64,000 nt of DNA. Origin: Falsirhodobacter algicola. Its GTDB lineage: Bacteria > Pseudomonadota > Alphaproteobacteria > Rhodobacterales > Rhodobacteraceae. The position numbers and the translations under genes are program-made. The notes beneath the pieces are model-generated. The model saw only the letters and a list, made by a program, of their open reading frames with translations. It was not told the DNA's origin and searched no databases. Within the stretch, counting starts at the first letter, position 1; each line of letters opens with the position of its first letter. The stretch spans positions 1 through 64,000 of the forward strand of contig NZ_CP047289.1 of assembly GCF_018279165.1 (NCBI RefSeq), in the 5' to 3' direction. Below, in pieces: positions 7,426 to 17,366 of this stretch.

Positions 7426-8103
7426 ATGATCCGGGGTGTGGTCTTCGACAAGGACGGCACGCTGTTCGATTTCCATGCCAGTTGGGGCGATTGGGCGGCG
7501 GGGTTCCTATCCGCGCTGTCGGACGATCCGGGGGATCTGGCGCAGGCGATCGGCTTCGATCTTGCAACGCGGCGGTTCGCGCCGGACAGCCCTGCCATCG
7601 CCGGCACCCCCGAAGGCATCGCCGCCCGCCTTCTGCCGCATCTGCCGGGCCGCACGATGCCGGACCTCGTGGCGCAGATGAACCACCTTGCCGCCGAGGC
7701 GCCGATGGTGCCCGCCGCCGATCTGCCGACGCTGCTGGAGGTGCTGGCGGGCCGCGGCCTGCGCCTTGGCGTGGCGACGAACGACGCCGCGGCCCCCGCC
7801 CGCCGCCATCTGTCCGAGCATGGCATCCTTGGGCGGTTCGATTTCGTCGCGGGGTTCGACAGCGGCCATGGGGCCAAACCCGGACCGGGGCAGCTTCTGG
7901 CTTTTTGCCGCGCGGTGGGTCTGGACCCGGCCGAGGTGGCGATGGTGGGCGACAGCGCCCATGATCTGCAGGCGGGCCGTGCGGCGGGCATGCTCTGCGT
8001 CGGGGTGCTGACCGGCCCTGCGCGCCGGGACGATCTGTTGCCCCTTGCCGATGCGGTGCTGGACGACATCGGGGGCCTGCCGGACTGGCTGGACGGGCTG
8101 TGA
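7426..8103 (+). CDS. HAD-family hydrolase, phosphoglycolate-phosphatase-like
   Basis: 225 aa. HAD motif I is VVFDKDGTLFD (nucleophile D8, D10); motif II Thr/Asn lies in GVATNDAAAPA; the Lys of motif III and motif IV (AMVGDSAHDLQAGRAAG) follow. A helical C1 cap (about 20-85) places it with the Gph/PhnX/beta-phosphoglucomutase class. It should hydrolyse a small phosphomonoester; phosphoglycolate is the usual guess for this subgroup but the substrate cannot be read from sequence. Starts 1 bp after DUF3572 in an apparent operon. Confidence 0.85.
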   Translation: MIRGVVFDKDGTLFDFHASWGDWAAGFLSALSDDPGDLAQAIGFDLATRRFAPDSPAIAGTPEGIAARLLPHLPGRTMPDLVAQMNHLAAEAPMVPAADLPTLLEVLAGRGLRLGVATNDAAAPARRHLSEHGILGRFDFVAGFDSGHGAKPGPGQLLAFCRAVGLDPAEVAMVGDSAHDLQAGRAAGMLCVGVLTGPARRDDLLPLADAVLDDIGGLPDWLDGL

Positions 8104-8208
8104 AGATTCCGTTCGCCTTGCCGATGCCGCCGCGCTAGCATCTCCTACAAGGGGCCGAGCGGGGGGAGGAGGGAACCACCGCCCGGCGCCGTCGAAGGAG
8201 GATTACCG

Positions 8209-10170
8209 ATGCTGGATCAAGCCCGCGGGTGCCGTGCGCCCGCAGCCGATGTCGTGGCGCATGCCCATGTCAACGCCGCCGATTACGACCGGATGTATGC
8301 CGAATCGATCGCGGACCCGGACGCGTTCTGGGGCCGCGAGGGCCGAACCCTTGATTGGGTCACGCCCTTCAGCCGGGTGAAGAACACCGACATGACGCTG
8401 GGGCAGGTGTCGATCCGCTGGTTCGAGGATGGGGTGCTGAACGCCTCGGTCAACTGCATCGACCGCCATCTGCCGACCCGCGCCGATCAGACGGCCATCA
8501 TCTGGGAACCGGACGATCCGGCCGATCCGGCGCAGCACATCACCTATGCCCAACTGTCCGAGAACGTGAACCGCTTCGCCAACGTCCTTCTGAGCCAAGG
8601 GGTGATGCGGGGCGACCGGGTGGTGATCTATCTGCCCATGATCCCCGAGGCGGCCTATGCCATGCTGGCCTGCGCGCGGATCGGGGCGATCCATTCGGTG
8701 GTCTTTGCCGGCTTTTCCCCCGACAGCCTCGCCAACCGGATCAACGATTGTCAGGCCAAGCTGGTCATCACCGCCGACACCGCCCCGCGCGGGGGGCGCC
8801 GCACGCCGCTGAAATCCAACGCCGATGCGGCGCTGCTGCGCTGTTCGGAAAAGGTGCGCTGCCTCGTAGTCAAACATACGGGCGATCAGATCAGCTGGAT
8901 CGAGGGGCGCGATGTCGACGTGAAGGCGCTGATGCGCACCGCCGCCCCCGATTGCCCGCCCCGGCCGATGGGGGCGGAGGATCCGCTCTTCATCCTCTAT
9001 ACCTCGGGCTCCACCGGGCGGCCGAAGGGGGTGGTGCACAGCACGGCAGGCTATCTGCTCTATGCCGCGATGACGCACCGGCTGGTCTTCGATTACCATG
9101 AGGGCGATGTCTATTGGTGCACGGCCGATGTCGGCTGGGTGACGGGGCACAGCTATATCGTCTATGGGCCGCTGGCCAATGGCGGCACCACCCTGATGTT
9201 CGAGGGGACGCCGAACTTCCCCGATGCGGGCCGCTTCTGGGAGGTGGTGGCCAAGCACCGCGTCACGCAGTTCTACACCGCCCCCACCGCGATCCGCGCC
9301 CTGATGGGGCAGGGGGAGGAATGGCCCGCGCGGCACGATCTGTCCTCGCTGCGCATTCTCGGTTCGGTCGGGGAGCCGATCAACCCCGAGGCGTGGAACT
9401 GGTTCGACCGGCATGTCGGCCATGGCCGCTGCCCCATCGTCGATACCTTCTGGCAGACCGAGACGGGCGGCCACATGATCACCCCGCTGCCCGGCGCAAT
9501 CCCGACCAAGCCCGGTTCGGCCACCAAGCCGTTCTTCGGCGTGCGGCCTGCCGTGCTCGATCCCACCACGGGCGCGGAACTGACCGGCGAGGCCGAGGGC
9601 GTTCTGGCCATCGCCGACAGTTGGCCGGGGCAGATGCGCACCCTCTGGGGCGATCACGAACGCTTCGAGGAGGCGTATTTCAGCCAGTATCCCGGCACCT
9701 ATTTCACCGGCGACGGCTGCCGCCGCGATGCGGATGGGTATTACTGGATCACCGGGCGGGTGGATGATGTGCTGAACATCTCGGGCCACCGCATGGGCAC
9801 CGCCGAGATCGAGAGCGCGCTCGTCGCCCATCGCGACGTGGCCGAGGCGGCGGTCGTCGGGGTGCCCCACGACATCAAGGGGCAGGGGATCTACGCCTAT
9901 GTCACCCTGATGAACGGGGTGGAGCCGGGAGAGGATCTGCGCGCCGATCTGGTGAAATGGGTCCGCGCCGAAATCGGCCCGATCGCGACGCCCGATTTCC
10001 TGCAATGGGCGCCGGGCCTGCCGAAGACGCGGTCGGGCAAGATCATGCGCCGCATCTTGCGCAAGATCGCCGAGGACGATTTCGGCAGCCTCGGGGATAC
10101 CTCCACGCTCGCCGATCCGGCGGTGGTGGACGATCTGATCGCCAACCGCCAGAACCGGGGGTCGGCATGA
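8209..10170 (+). CDS. acs: acetyl-CoA synthetase (AMP-forming)
   Basis: 653 aa, the usual length. Activates acetate: acetate + ATP + CoA to acetyl-CoA + AMP + PPi. The adenylate-forming signature [14 protein letters not shown] sits near residues 264-277; WQTETGG precedes the hinge; the C-terminal lysine motif [10 protein letters not shown] puts the catalytic, typically acetylation-controlled Lys at K611. Start ATG 8209 has a strong AAGGAGG about 8 bp upstream. The stop overlaps adk as ATGA. An adenylate kinase immediately downstream fits the need to recycle AMP, and an MHS-type transporter follows. Confidence 0.95.
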   Translation: MLDQARGCRAPAADVVAHAHVNAADYDRMYAESIADPDAFWGREGRTLDWVTPFSRVKNTDMTLGQVSIRWFEDGVLNASVNCIDRHLPTRADQTAIIWEPDDPADPAQHITYAQLSENVNRFANVLLSQGVMRGDRVVIYLPMIPEAAYAMLACARIGAIHSVVFAGFSPDSLANRINDCQAKLVITADTAPRGGRRTPLKSNADAALLRCSEKVRCLVVKHTGDQISWIEGRDVDVKALMRTAAPDCPPRPMGAEDPLFILYTSGSTGRPKGVVHSTAGYLLYAAMTHRLVFDYHEGDVYWCTADVGWVTGHSYIVYGPLANGGTTLMFEGTPNFPDAGRFWEVVAKHRVTQFYTAPTAIRALMGQGEEWPARHDLSSLRILGSVGEPINPEAWNWFDRHVGHGRCPIVDTFWQTETGGHMITPLPGAIPTKPGSATKPFFGVRPAVLDPTTGAELTGEAEGVLAIADSWPGQMRTLWGDHERFEEAYFSQYPGTYFTGDGCRRDADGYYWITGRVDDVLNISGHRMGTAEIESALVAHRDVAEAAVVGVPHDIKGQGIYAYVTLMNGVEPGEDLRADLVKWVRAEIGPIATPDFLQWAPGLPKTRSGKIMRRILRKIAEDDFGSLGDTSTLADPAVVDDLIANRQNRGSA

Positions 10171-10862
10171 ACTGCCCCTCGGTGACGCAACCGGCCGTGC
10201 TGATCCTGCTCGGCCCGCCGGGGGCGGGCAAGGGCACGCAGGCGCGGATGTTGGAACGCCGCTTCGGCCTCGTGCAACTTTCCACCGGGGACATGCTGCG
10301 CGCGGCCGTGGCGGCGGGCACCGAGGCGGGGCGGGCGGCGCAGGCGGCGATGGCGGCGGGTGGGCTCGTGTCCGACGACATCGTGCTTCAGGTGCTGAAG
10401 GAACGTCTGGCCCAGCCCGATACCGGGCAGGGCGTGATCCTCGACGGGTTTCCCCGCACCGGGGCGCAGGCGGCGGCGCTGGATGCGATCCTTGCAGCGC
10501 GGGGCGGCGCGGTCGGTGCCGTCATCCTGCTGGAGGTGGAGGACGCGCCGATGATCCGCCGCGTGGCGGGCCGGTTCACCTGCGCCACTTGCGGCGAGGG
10601 GTATCACGACACGCTGAAGCCGTTGCGGGCAGAGGGGCAGTGCGATGTCTGCGGCGGGACGGAGTTCCGCCGCCGCGCCGACGACACCGCCGAGACGGCG
10701 GGCGCGCGGCTTGCGGCCTATCACACGCAGACTGCGCCGCTGATCGATCATTACGCACAGGCGGGCGTGCTGCGCCGCCTCGATGCGATGCAGGACATCG
10801 CGGCGGTCAGCCGCGATCTGGTGCGCTTGGTGGAACCCACCCTGCGCATCGCGCGCCCCTGA
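10167..10862 (+). CDS. adk: adenylate kinase with zinc-type LID
   Basis: 231 aa. Catalyses AMP + ATP to 2 ADP. P-loop GPPGAGKGT (16-24), AMP-binding STGDMLR, GFPRT and the [12 protein letters not shown] are all present. The LID carries four cysteines (C139, C142, C159, C162), the structural zinc site found in Gram-positive and many alphaproteobacterial enzymes. It overlaps acs by four bases (ATGA), so it is translated with acetyl-CoA synthetase, whose AMP product it would use. Organisms of this group usually carry another adk in the ribosomal-protein cluster; if so here, this is a dedicated paralogue (inference). Confidence 0.92.
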   Translation: MNCPSVTQPAVLILLGPPGAGKGTQARMLERRFGLVQLSTGDMLRAAVAAGTEAGRAAQAAMAAGGLVSDDIVLQVLKERLAQPDTGQGVILDGFPRTGAQAAALDAILAARGGAVGAVILLEVEDAPMIRRVAGRFTCATCGEGYHDTLKPLRAEGQCDVCGGTEFRRRADDTAETAGARLAAYHTQTAPLIDHYAQAGVLRRLDAMQDIAAVSRDLVRLVEPTLRIARP

Positions 10863-10937
10863 ACGGGGGCGACCGGCGCATGGGCTTGGGAGGGCCCGCC
10901 GGAGACTGAGGGAGGGTGGCGCGCCCCATCGCGCGCC
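10854..10937 (+). other. two small hairpins at the adk end and transporter leader
   Basis: CGCCCC (10854-10859) can pair with GGGGCG (10866-10871) across the adk stop codon. GGCGCGC (10918-10924) pairs with GCGCGCC (10931-10937) about 80 bp before the transporter start. Neither is followed by a U-run. They may attenuate read-through from acs-adk into the transporter gene. Confidence 0.35.
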
Positions 10938-11014
10938 GCATGGGACAGGGAGGGCGCAGCGGACATCCGTTGCGAACGGCGTCGGCTGCACCCCGAAAAC
11001 AAGGGGATTACGTG

Positions 11015-12796
11015 ATGGCAGATGTCATGACCGGGGCGCAGACACGCGCACGCCCCATGACACGGGAGGAGAAGAAGGTCATTCTGGCCTCGTCGGCCGG
11101 GACGATCTTCGAATGGTACGACTTCTATCTTTATGGATCGCTTGCGGCGATCATCGGGGCGCAGTTCTTCACCGCCTTTCCCGAAGCGACGCGCAACGTC
11201 TTTGCGCTGCTGGCCTTTGCCGCGGGCTTTCTGGTGCGGCCCTTCGGGGCGCTGGTCTTCGGATCGCTCGGCGATCTGGTGGGCCGGAAATACACGTTCC
11301 TGATGACGATCATGATCATGGGCCTGTCCACGTTCATCGTGGGCATGCTGCCGGGCTATGCCTCGTGGGGGATCGCGGCGCCGATCCTGCTTGTGGGGCT
11401 GCGGATGCTGCAAGGGCTGGCGCTGGGCGGCGAATATGGCGGCGCGGCGGTCTATGTGGCCGAACATGCCCCGGCGGGGCGGCGCGGCTACTACACCGCC
11501 TTCATCCAGACGACGGCCACGCTGGGGCTGCTGCTGTCGCTGATCGTGATCCTCGTGGTGCAAAGCTACATCAACGGCCATTACCCGATGCAGCCGGTGC
11601 TGGATCTGTCGGGCAATCCGGTCCTCTTGGCCGATGGCACGCCGCAGATGATCACCGCCTTCAACGCATGGGGCTGGCGGATTCCGTTCCTCGGCTCGAT
11701 CATCCTTCTCGGCATCTCGCTCTATATCCGCATGCAGATGGAGGAATCGCCCGCCTTCAAGAAGATGAAGGACGAGGGCCGCGCCTCCAAAGCGCCCATG
11801 CGCGAGGCGTTCGGCAACTGGAAGAACGGCCGCATCGCGCTGATCGCGCTCTTCGGTCTGACGGCGGGGCAGGCGGTCGTCTGGTATTCGGGGCAGTTCT
11901 ACGCGCTGTTCTTCGTGCAGAACGTGGTGAAGGTGGACAGCTTCTCGGCCAACGTCTTCATCGCTTGGGCGCTGATTCTGGGAACGGGGGGCTTTTTGCT
12001 GTTCGGCGGGCTGTCGGACCGGATCGGGCGCAAGCCGATCATCCTCGCCGGATGCCTGCTGGCGGCGCTGACCTATTTCCCGGTGTTCAAGGGCATCACC
12101 CGCACGGCCAACCCCGCGCTCTATGCCGCGCAGATGGTGCCGGTGCAGGTGACGGCGGCGCCGGGCGACTGTTCGTTCCAGTTCAACCCGACGGGCACGG
12201 CGAAGTTCACCTCGTCCTGCGATGTGGCGAAGGCGGCGCTGGCGCGGGCGGCAGTGAACTATCAGACCGTGGAGGGGACGGGCCCGGCCACCGTAACGGT
12301 GGGGGCCGTGCGCATCGCCTCCTATGATGCGGGGGCGCTGCCGGCGGCCGATCTCGCGGCGGAGAAGGCGCGGTTCGACGGCGCCCTGACCGGCGCGCTG
12401 GGCGAAGCCGGATACCCCCTTGGCGCGGGCAACACCACCGTGGCGAAGGCCCAGCATTTCTTCGATATCTTCACCGCGCAGAAGCTGACGCTGATCGCGA
12501 TCCTGACCTATCTGATCCTGCTGGTGACGATGGTCTATGGCCCCATCGCCGCCGCCTTGGTGGAAATGTTCCCCACGCGCATCCGCTATTCGGGCCTGTC
12601 GCTGCCGTATCACATCGGCAATGGCTGGTTCGGGGGGCTGCTTCCGGCGACGGCCTTCGCCATCTCGGCGCAGACGGGCAACATCTATGCCGGGCTGTGG
12701 TATGCGATCACGGTGGCGGTGATGACGGTGATCGTCGGCCTCATCTTCGTGCCGAACAACACCCACAAGCGGGACATCTTCGCCCACGATCGTTAG
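11015..12796 (+). CDS. MFS transporter, metabolite:H+ symporter (MHS) type, with large loop insertion
   Basis: 593 aa, inner membrane, 12 predicted membrane helices. The start (GTIFEWYDFYLYG) and the GDLVGRKYTF and SDRIGRKP loops are hallmarks of the MHS group that includes ProP, ShiA and KgtP; substrates are organic acids, amino acids or osmolytes. Residues about 368-485 form an unusual insertion of roughly 120 residues with a Cys pair (C386, C402), rich in Ala, Thr and Val, likely a folded extracytoplasmic domain. ATG 11015 follows AAGGGGATTACGTG; GTG 11012 is an alternative. Following acs-adk, a carboxylate such as acetate is a reasonable substrate guess, not shown by sequence. Confidence 0.85.
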   Translation: MADVMTGAQTRARPMTREEKKVILASSAGTIFEWYDFYLYGSLAAIIGAQFFTAFPEATRNVFALLAFAAGFLVRPFGALVFGSLGDLVGRKYTFLMTIMIMGLSTFIVGMLPGYASWGIAAPILLVGLRMLQGLALGGEYGGAAVYVAEHAPAGRRGYYTAFIQTTATLGLLLSLIVILVVQSYINGHYPMQPVLDLSGNPVLLADGTPQMITAFNAWGWRIPFLGSIILLGISLYIRMQMEESPAFKKMKDEGRASKAPMREAFGNWKNGRIALIALFGLTAGQAVVWYSGQFYALFFVQNVVKVDSFSANVFIAWALILGTGGFLLFGGLSDRIGRKPIILAGCLLAALTYFPVFKGITRTANPALYAAQMVPVQVTAAPGDCSFQFNPTGTAKFTSSCDVAKAALARAAVNYQTVEGTGPATVTVGAVRIASYDAGALPAADLAAEKARFDGALTGALGEAGYPLGAGNTTVAKAQHFFDIFTAQKLTLIAILTYLILLVTMVYGPIAAALVEMFPTRIRYSGLSLPYHIGNGWFGGLLPATAFAISAQTGNIYAGLWYAITVAVMTVIVGLIFVPNNTHKRDIFAHDR

Positions 12797-12805
12797 GGCG
12801 GGGAT

Positions 12806-12829
12806 GGGGGGCGGCGCGGTCCGCCCCCC
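12806..12829. terminator. GC-rich hairpin between convergent genes
   Basis: GGGGGGCGG (12806-12814) and CCGCCCCCC (12821-12829) form a perfect 9-bp stem with a 6-base loop, 10 bp after the transporter stop and just before the stop of the minus-strand tautomerase-like gene. No U-run, but the placement between convergent genes supports shared termination. Confidence 0.55.
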
Positions 12830-12836
12830 TTCGGGA

Positions 12837-13154
12837 TCACTCCACCACGAGGGAGGTGTGATGCTCCAGATCGAAGCGGATGTTCACCGCCACGGCCGAG
12901 GGCGCCGTCACATGCGGGCGGATCACCTCGGCCAGACGCGCGCCCAGATCGGCGGCATAGGCGGCATCGCGATGCGCCTTCGGCAGCATCGACAGTTGCA
13001 GCAGCACATGGCTGTGATGGTAATGCCCGACCGCATGGGCGCGGCCCTTGGTGGTGCCGGCGCCGGCATCGAAGGCGGCGATCGTCCGCTCGATCTCGGG
13101 CAGGATGTCGGTCAGGGTCTGGTCGGCGGTGTAATACAGGTCAGCCTGCGGCAT
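12837..13154 (-). CDS. small tautomerase-superfamily protein (5-carboxymethyl-2-hydroxymuconate isomerase-like)
   Basis: 105 aa beginning Met-Pro, the mark of the 4-oxalocrotonate tautomerase superfamily in which Pro becomes the N-terminal catalytic base after Met removal. Length, the periodic beta-alpha pattern and the C-terminal FDLEHHTSLVVE suggest the CHMI subgroup of homoprotocatechuate degradation, but no other genes of that pathway are nearby, so the substrate is open. The ATG at 13152-13154 is preceded on its strand by GGAGGAGACCCC. It lies 22 bp downstream of truA on the same strand and is probably co-transcribed with it. Confidence 0.55.
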   Translation of the reverse strand: MPQADLYYTADQTLTDILPEIERTIAAFDAGAGTTKGRAHAVGHYHHSHVLLQLSMLPKAHRDAAYAADLGARLAEVIRPHVTAPSAVAVNIRFDLEHHTSLVVE

Positions 13155-13176
13155 GGGGTCTCCTCCGTTTGTGGGA

Positions 13177-13950
13177 TCATGTCTGGAACGGATCGACAGG
13201 ATAGCCAACCCCCGTCAGATAGAGCCCCTGCGGCGGGCAGACCGGCCCGCAGGCGGCGCGGTCGCGCGCCGCGAGCGCCGCGCCCACCCGTTCGGGGGCC
13301 CAAGCCCCCGCGCCGACCCGTTCCAGCGTGCCGACGATGGACCGGACCTGATTGTGCAGGAAACTGCGCGCGCGCAGGTGGAACCGATATTCGACACCGG
13401 CCTCCAGCGGGATTTCCTCGATCGTGATCTCGTCGATGGTCTTCACCGGCGATTTCGCCTGACACATGGTGGACCGGAAGGTGGTGAAATCGTGATGCCC
13501 GACGAGATGCGCCGCCCCTGCGCGCATCGCGGCCGCATCCAGCCGATGGTTCACCTGCCATGCCAGCCCGCGATCATGGGTGAGCGGCGCGCGGCGGGCG
13601 ATCAGGCGGAACAGATACCGCCGTTCCATCGCGGAAAAGCGGGCGTGGAAATCCTCGGGGACCGCCGCGCAGGCCGTCACTGCGACGGGCAGGGGGCGCA
13701 GGTGGAAATTCAGCGCCTCGGACAGGCGGAACGGGTCCCAGTCGCGCGTCAGGTCGCAATGGGCGACCTGACCCGTGCCGTGCACGCCGGTATCGGTGCG
13801 GCCTGCGGCGGCGATGGTGTGGGGGCCGGGTTCCAGCCGGGCCAGCGCCCCTTCGATGGCAGCCTGAACCGAGGGCTGGCCTTGGGCCTGCCGCTGCCAG
13901 CCGTTGAACGGCCCGCCATCGTAATCGATCTTCATCGCAAATCTGGGCAT
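13177..13950 (-). CDS. truA: tRNA pseudouridine synthase A
   Basis: 257 aa. Converts U38-U40 in the anticodon arm of many tRNAs to pseudouridine. The catalytic loop [15 protein letters not shown] carries the nucleophile D53. Other family landmarks are [14 protein letters not shown] at the start, the RRYLFRL strand, and [13 protein letters not shown] in the C-terminal half. Start [12 protein letters not shown] is the normal TruA N terminus. Divergent from the ycjX-like gene; followed by the tautomerase-like gene. Confidence 0.95.
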   Translation of the reverse strand: MPRFAMKIDYDGGPFNGWQRQAQGQPSVQAAIEGALARLEPGPHTIAAAGRTDTGVHGTGQVAHCDLTRDWDPFRLSEALNFHLRPLPVAVTACAAVPEDFHARFSAMERRYLFRLIARRAPLTHDRGLAWQVNHRLDAAAMRAGAAHLVGHHDFTTFRSTMCQAKSPVKTIDEITIEEIPLEAGVEYRFHLRARSFLHNQVRSIVGTLERVGAGAWAPERVGAALAARDRAACGPVCPPQGLYLTGVGYPVDPFQT

Positions 13951-14030
13951 GGGCCTGCGCTATCATGCGGCCCGCGCCCTACACAAGCGCCGCGCGGCGG
14001 TCTATGTCAGAAGGGCAGACGGAGGATGAC

Positions 14031-15443
14031 GTGGCCCTGACGATGCTGACCGACACCGTGACCCGCCGCGTCGAGGGGACGATCTCCAGCGTGGGGGGGC
14101 TGTTCACCGATCCGGTGATCCGGCTGGGCGTGACGGGCCTGTCGCGGGCGGGCAAGACGGTGTTCATCACCGGGCTTGTCGCGAACCTCTTGGACCGGGG
14201 CCGCATGCCGCAGCTGAAGGCCGCCGCCGAGGGCCGGATCGAGAGCGTCTGGCTTCAGCCGCAGCCCGACATCACCCTGCCGCGATTCGAATACGAACGC
14301 CATCTGGCCGCGATGACGGGGGACGATCCGCGCTGGCCGGACTCCACCCGCTCCATCTCGGAGTTGCGGCTGTCGTTCCGGGTGCGCCCGTCGGGGATGT
14401 TCAGCGGCCTTCAGGGGATGCAGACGGTGCATCTCGATATCCTTGATTATCCCGGAGAATGGCTCTTGGATCTGGCGCTGCTGGACAAGAGCTACGAGGA
14501 ATGGTCGGACGCGACCTTCGCCCGCCTGTCCCGCCGCCCGCAGGCGCGCGAGTTTCTGGCCATCGCGCGGGCCGAAGACGGGGCCCGCCCGCTGGAGGAG
14601 GACCGCGCGCAGGCGCTCGCCGCCAGTTTCACCGCCTATCTGACGGCGGCGCGCAAGGCGGGCTTTTCCGACTGCACGCCGGGGCGGTTCCTCTTGCCGG
14701 GCGATCTGGCGGGTAGCCCGGTGCTGACCTTCGCGCCGCTGCCGCGCCCCTCCGACACCCGCCGCGGCACCCTGTGGAACGAGATGGCCCGCCGTTACGA
14801 AGGGTACAAGAGCGAGGTCGTCCGCCCGTTCTTTCGCAACCATTTCAGCCGGATCGACCGGCAGGTGGTGCTGGTGGATGCGCTTTCGGCGATCCATGAC
14901 GGCCCGCAGGCGCTGGAGGATCTGCGCCGCACCATGGCCGATATCCTGACCGCCTTCCGCCCAGGCTCCAACAGCTTCCTGTCGCAGATCCTGCTGGGCA
15001 AGCGGGTGGAGCGGATCTTGTTCGCCGCCACCAAGGCCGATCATGTGCACCATTCCCAGCATCCGCGCCTGACGGCGATCATGCAGGCGCTGCTGCGCGA
15101 TGCGCGCGACCGGGCCGCCTTTGCCGGTGCCCGGACCGAGGCGATGTCCCTCGCCGCGCTCCGTGCCACCGTGGAGGAGGAGATCACCCGCGGCGGCGAG
15201 GTGCTGGAGGCGGTGCGCGGCCGTCTGGCCGAGGGGCGCCAAGTGGCGATGTATCCGGGCGAGTTGCCCGAGGATCCCGCCCGCCTTCTGTCCCCCGCGC
15301 GCGAGGGGGCGGAACGCTGGCTCGATGCCGATTTCGCGCTGATGGGGTTTGCCCCCGCGCGCGGCGATCTGCGGCCCGGCGAAGGGCCGCCCCATATCCG
15401 CCTCGACCGTGCGGCGCAGTTCCTGATCGGAGACCGGCTGTGA
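14031..15443 (+). CDS. YcjX-family P-loop ATPase/GTPase-like protein
   Basis: 470 aa from GTG 14031, chosen because GGAGG lies 5 bp upstream; ATG 14004 and 13965 extend it by 9 and 22 residues without a good ribosome binding site. Walker A-like GLSRAGKT at 36-43, then DYPGEWLLDL, FAATKADHV and HIRLDRAAQFLIGDRL match YcjX of E. coli across the length. YcjX/YcjF belong to the phage-shock (Psp) regulon there and are linked to envelope stress; biochemical function is poorly defined. Overlaps the YcjF partner by four bases (GTGA). Confidence 0.88.
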   Translation: MALTMLTDTVTRRVEGTISSVGGLFTDPVIRLGVTGLSRAGKTVFITGLVANLLDRGRMPQLKAAAEGRIESVWLQPQPDITLPRFEYERHLAAMTGDDPRWPDSTRSISELRLSFRVRPSGMFSGLQGMQTVHLDILDYPGEWLLDLALLDKSYEEWSDATFARLSRRPQAREFLAIARAEDGARPLEEDRAQALAASFTAYLTAARKAGFSDCTPGRFLLPGDLAGSPVLTFAPLPRPSDTRRGTLWNEMARRYEGYKSEVVRPFFRNHFSRIDRQVVLVDALSAIHDGPQALEDLRRTMADILTAFRPGSNSFLSQILLGKRVERILFAATKADHVHHSQHPRLTAIMQALLRDARDRAAFAGARTEAMSLAALRATVEEEITRGGEVLEAVRGRLAEGRQVAMYPGELPEDPARLLSPAREGAERWLDADFALMGFAPARGDLRPGEGPPHIRLDRAAQFLIGDRL

Positions 15444-16408
15444 AGAAACCCCTCGTGATGGACTGGGACGACCCTGCCGATCCCGCGAACGCCCCCCCGG
15501 TGCCCGAGGATGCCGAGGGCGCGCTGGCCACCGCGATCCGGGTCGGGGCGCGGCGTCCATCGCGGCTGTGGCGCTTTTGCCTGTGGTCCTTCGGGACGGC
15601 GGGCGGCTTCGTTCTGGCGGTGGCGATCCACGATTTCGTGGCTTCGCTGCTGGATCGGAACACCGCGCTTGGGATGGTGGCCTTCGTCCTGATGGGCCTC
15701 GCGATCCTTGCGGCGGTGCTGCTGGCGGGCCGCGAGGCGCTGTCCTATCTGCGGCTGGCGCGGCTCGATCATCTGCGCCTTGCCGTCGACGAGGCGCGGG
15801 CCGCCGGCGATGTGAAGGGCGCGCGCAAGGCCTCGCAGGGGATCGCCGCGATCTATGCCCCGCATCATCCCGCCGCCACGGCCCGCCTGCGCGAACGCGG
15901 GGCGGAGGTGTTCGACGCCGATGCCCTTCTGGACATGACCGAGGCCGAGCTTCTGGCCCCCCTCGATCAATATGCCCGCCGCGAGGTGGAACGCGCGGCC
16001 CGGCAGGTCGCCGTCGCAACCGCGCTGATCCCCCTGGCGCTGGCCGATGTGGCGACGGCCCTCTTTGCCAATCTGCGCATGGTCCGCCGCATCGCCGAAA
16101 TCTATGGCGGGCGTTCGGGCACGGCGGGCAGCCTGAAGCTTTTGATGCGGGTGTTCAGCTATCTCGTGGCCACGGGCGCCTTGGCGGTGACGGACGATCT
16201 GGTGCACTCGGTCGCCGGGGGCGGGCTGCTCTCGCGCATCTCGCGCCGGTTCGGCGAGGGGATGATCAACGCGGCCCTGACGGCCCGGATCGGCGTGGCG
16301 GCGATGGAGCTGTCGCGCCCCATGCCGTTCCACGCCGCACCCCGCCCGCGCATCCCGAATCTTCTGTCGCGCGCGCTGACGGGGCTTTGGGAACAGAACG
16401 CGGCTTAA
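15440..16408 (+). CDS. YcjF-like membrane protein (TIGR01620/DUF697)
   Basis: 322 aa, GTG start inside the ycjX stop. The N-terminal about 60 residues are hydrophilic, followed by two membrane helices (about 55-75 and 82-100), a coiled region (about 105-185) and a DUF697 domain with further hydrophobic helices (VATALIPLALADVATALFANL). This matches the YcjF partner of YcjX. No pspA, pspB or pspC gene is next to them here. The stop TAA shares a TTAA palindrome with the stop of the convergent metallo-hydrolase gene, so the two coding regions overlap by four bases. Confidence 0.85.
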   Translation: MKKPLVMDWDDPADPANAPPVPEDAEGALATAIRVGARRPSRLWRFCLWSFGTAGGFVLAVAIHDFVASLLDRNTALGMVAFVLMGLAILAAVLLAGREALSYLRLARLDHLRLAVDEARAAGDVKGARKASQGIAAIYAPHHPAATARLRERGAEVFDADALLDMTEAELLAPLDQYARREVERAARQVAVATALIPLALADVATALFANLRMVRRIAEIYGGRSGTAGSLKLLMRVFSYLVATGALAVTDDLVHSVAGGGLLSRISRRFGEGMINAALTARIGVAAMELSRPMPFHAAPRPRIPNLLSRALTGLWEQNAA

Positions 16409-17331
16409 CGCGTCGCCAGTTCGAACTGGTAGCTTTCCGGCACGAAGCGATAGCCCTCGTCGTCCTTGGCGACATACCCGACCGAGGGGAAGGGCATGTG
16501 ATAGCCGATGAAGGGCATCTTTTCTTCGGCCAGCATCGCCAGCACGCGCTGGCGCGTGTCGATCGCACCGGCCTTGTCCATGTCGAAGCGCACTTCCCAA
16601 TCCGGGCGGCCCAGCGACCAGACATAGTGGTTGGCGAAATCGACGGCGAGCATGAGGCTCTGATCCGCGTCGTTGCGCAGCATGAAGCCCATCATGCCCG
16701 GCGTATGGCCGAACAGTTCCTTGGCGGTGATGCCGGGGGCAACCTCGTCCCCGCCCTCGATCAGGCGGAAATCGTCGGAGAAGGGGCGCACCTTGGCGTC
16801 GAACGCCTCGCCGCCCGAGGCGAGCCATGCCTCCATCTCCACCCGGCCGGTGATCAGTTCGGCATTCGGGAAGGTGAGCGTGCTGCCATCCGACAGACCG
16901 CCGATATGATCGCCATGCATATGCGTGATGACGACCTTGGTGATGTCGCCTGCGGACATGCCCGCCTGCGTCAGCGCGGCCAGCGTGCCGTCGGGCGACA
17001 GGCCCGTGTCGAACAGGATCGCCTCATCGCCGGTCTGCACCACGACCGGGCTGAAATTGCCCAAGGCGCGGTCGGAGGGGATGAAGTTCGCGGCCGAAAC
17101 CTCTTCGAATTCCTCGTCCGAGGCGTTGAGGCCGAAGATCTCATGGGCGGGGGACTGAACGGCCGTTCCGGCCTTCAGCACCGTCAGCGTCATCGCGCCG
17201 AACGGGATGGTGTGGAACAGGGTCATGGTGGGTTCCTCGGGCGTCGTCTGCGCCTGAACGCCGGCGGGGATGAGCCCGGCCAGTGGCAAGGCGGCACCGG
17301 CGGTCAATGCAGTGCGGCGGGTGATGGTCAT
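16405..17331 (-). CDS. Tat-exported metallo-beta-lactamase-fold hydrolase
   Basis: 308 aa. The N terminus MTITRRTALTAGAALPLAG has the twin-arginine pattern and a hydrophobic core, with likely cleavage after GVQAQ, so the protein should fold in the cytoplasm and be exported. The metal-binding motif HxHxDH is THMHGDHIGG (H137, H139, D141, H142); later ligands include H in ELFGHTPG and D in LAVDFANH. This is the general MBL-fold hydrolase group (lactonase, quorum-quenching and similar enzymes); substrate unknown. An upstream in-frame ATG would hide the Tat signal and was rejected. Confidence 0.85.
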   Translation of the reverse strand: MTITRRTALTAGAALPLAGLIPAGVQAQTTPEEPTMTLFHTIPFGAMTLTVLKAGTAVQSPAHEIFGLNASDEEFEEVSAANFIPSDRALGNFSPVVVQTGDEAILFDTGLSPDGTLAALTQAGMSAGDITKVVITHMHGDHIGGLSDGSTLTFPNAELITGRVEMEAWLASGGEAFDAKVRPFSDDFRLIEGGDEVAPGITAKELFGHTPGMMGFMLRNDADQSLMLAVDFANHYVWSLGRPDWEVRFDMDKAGAIDTRQRVLAMLAEEKMPFIGYHMPFPSVGYVAKDDEGYRFVPESYQFELATR

Positions 17332-17366
17332 GATGTCTCTCCTGCTGTTCGGGGCAGAAGGATAGC

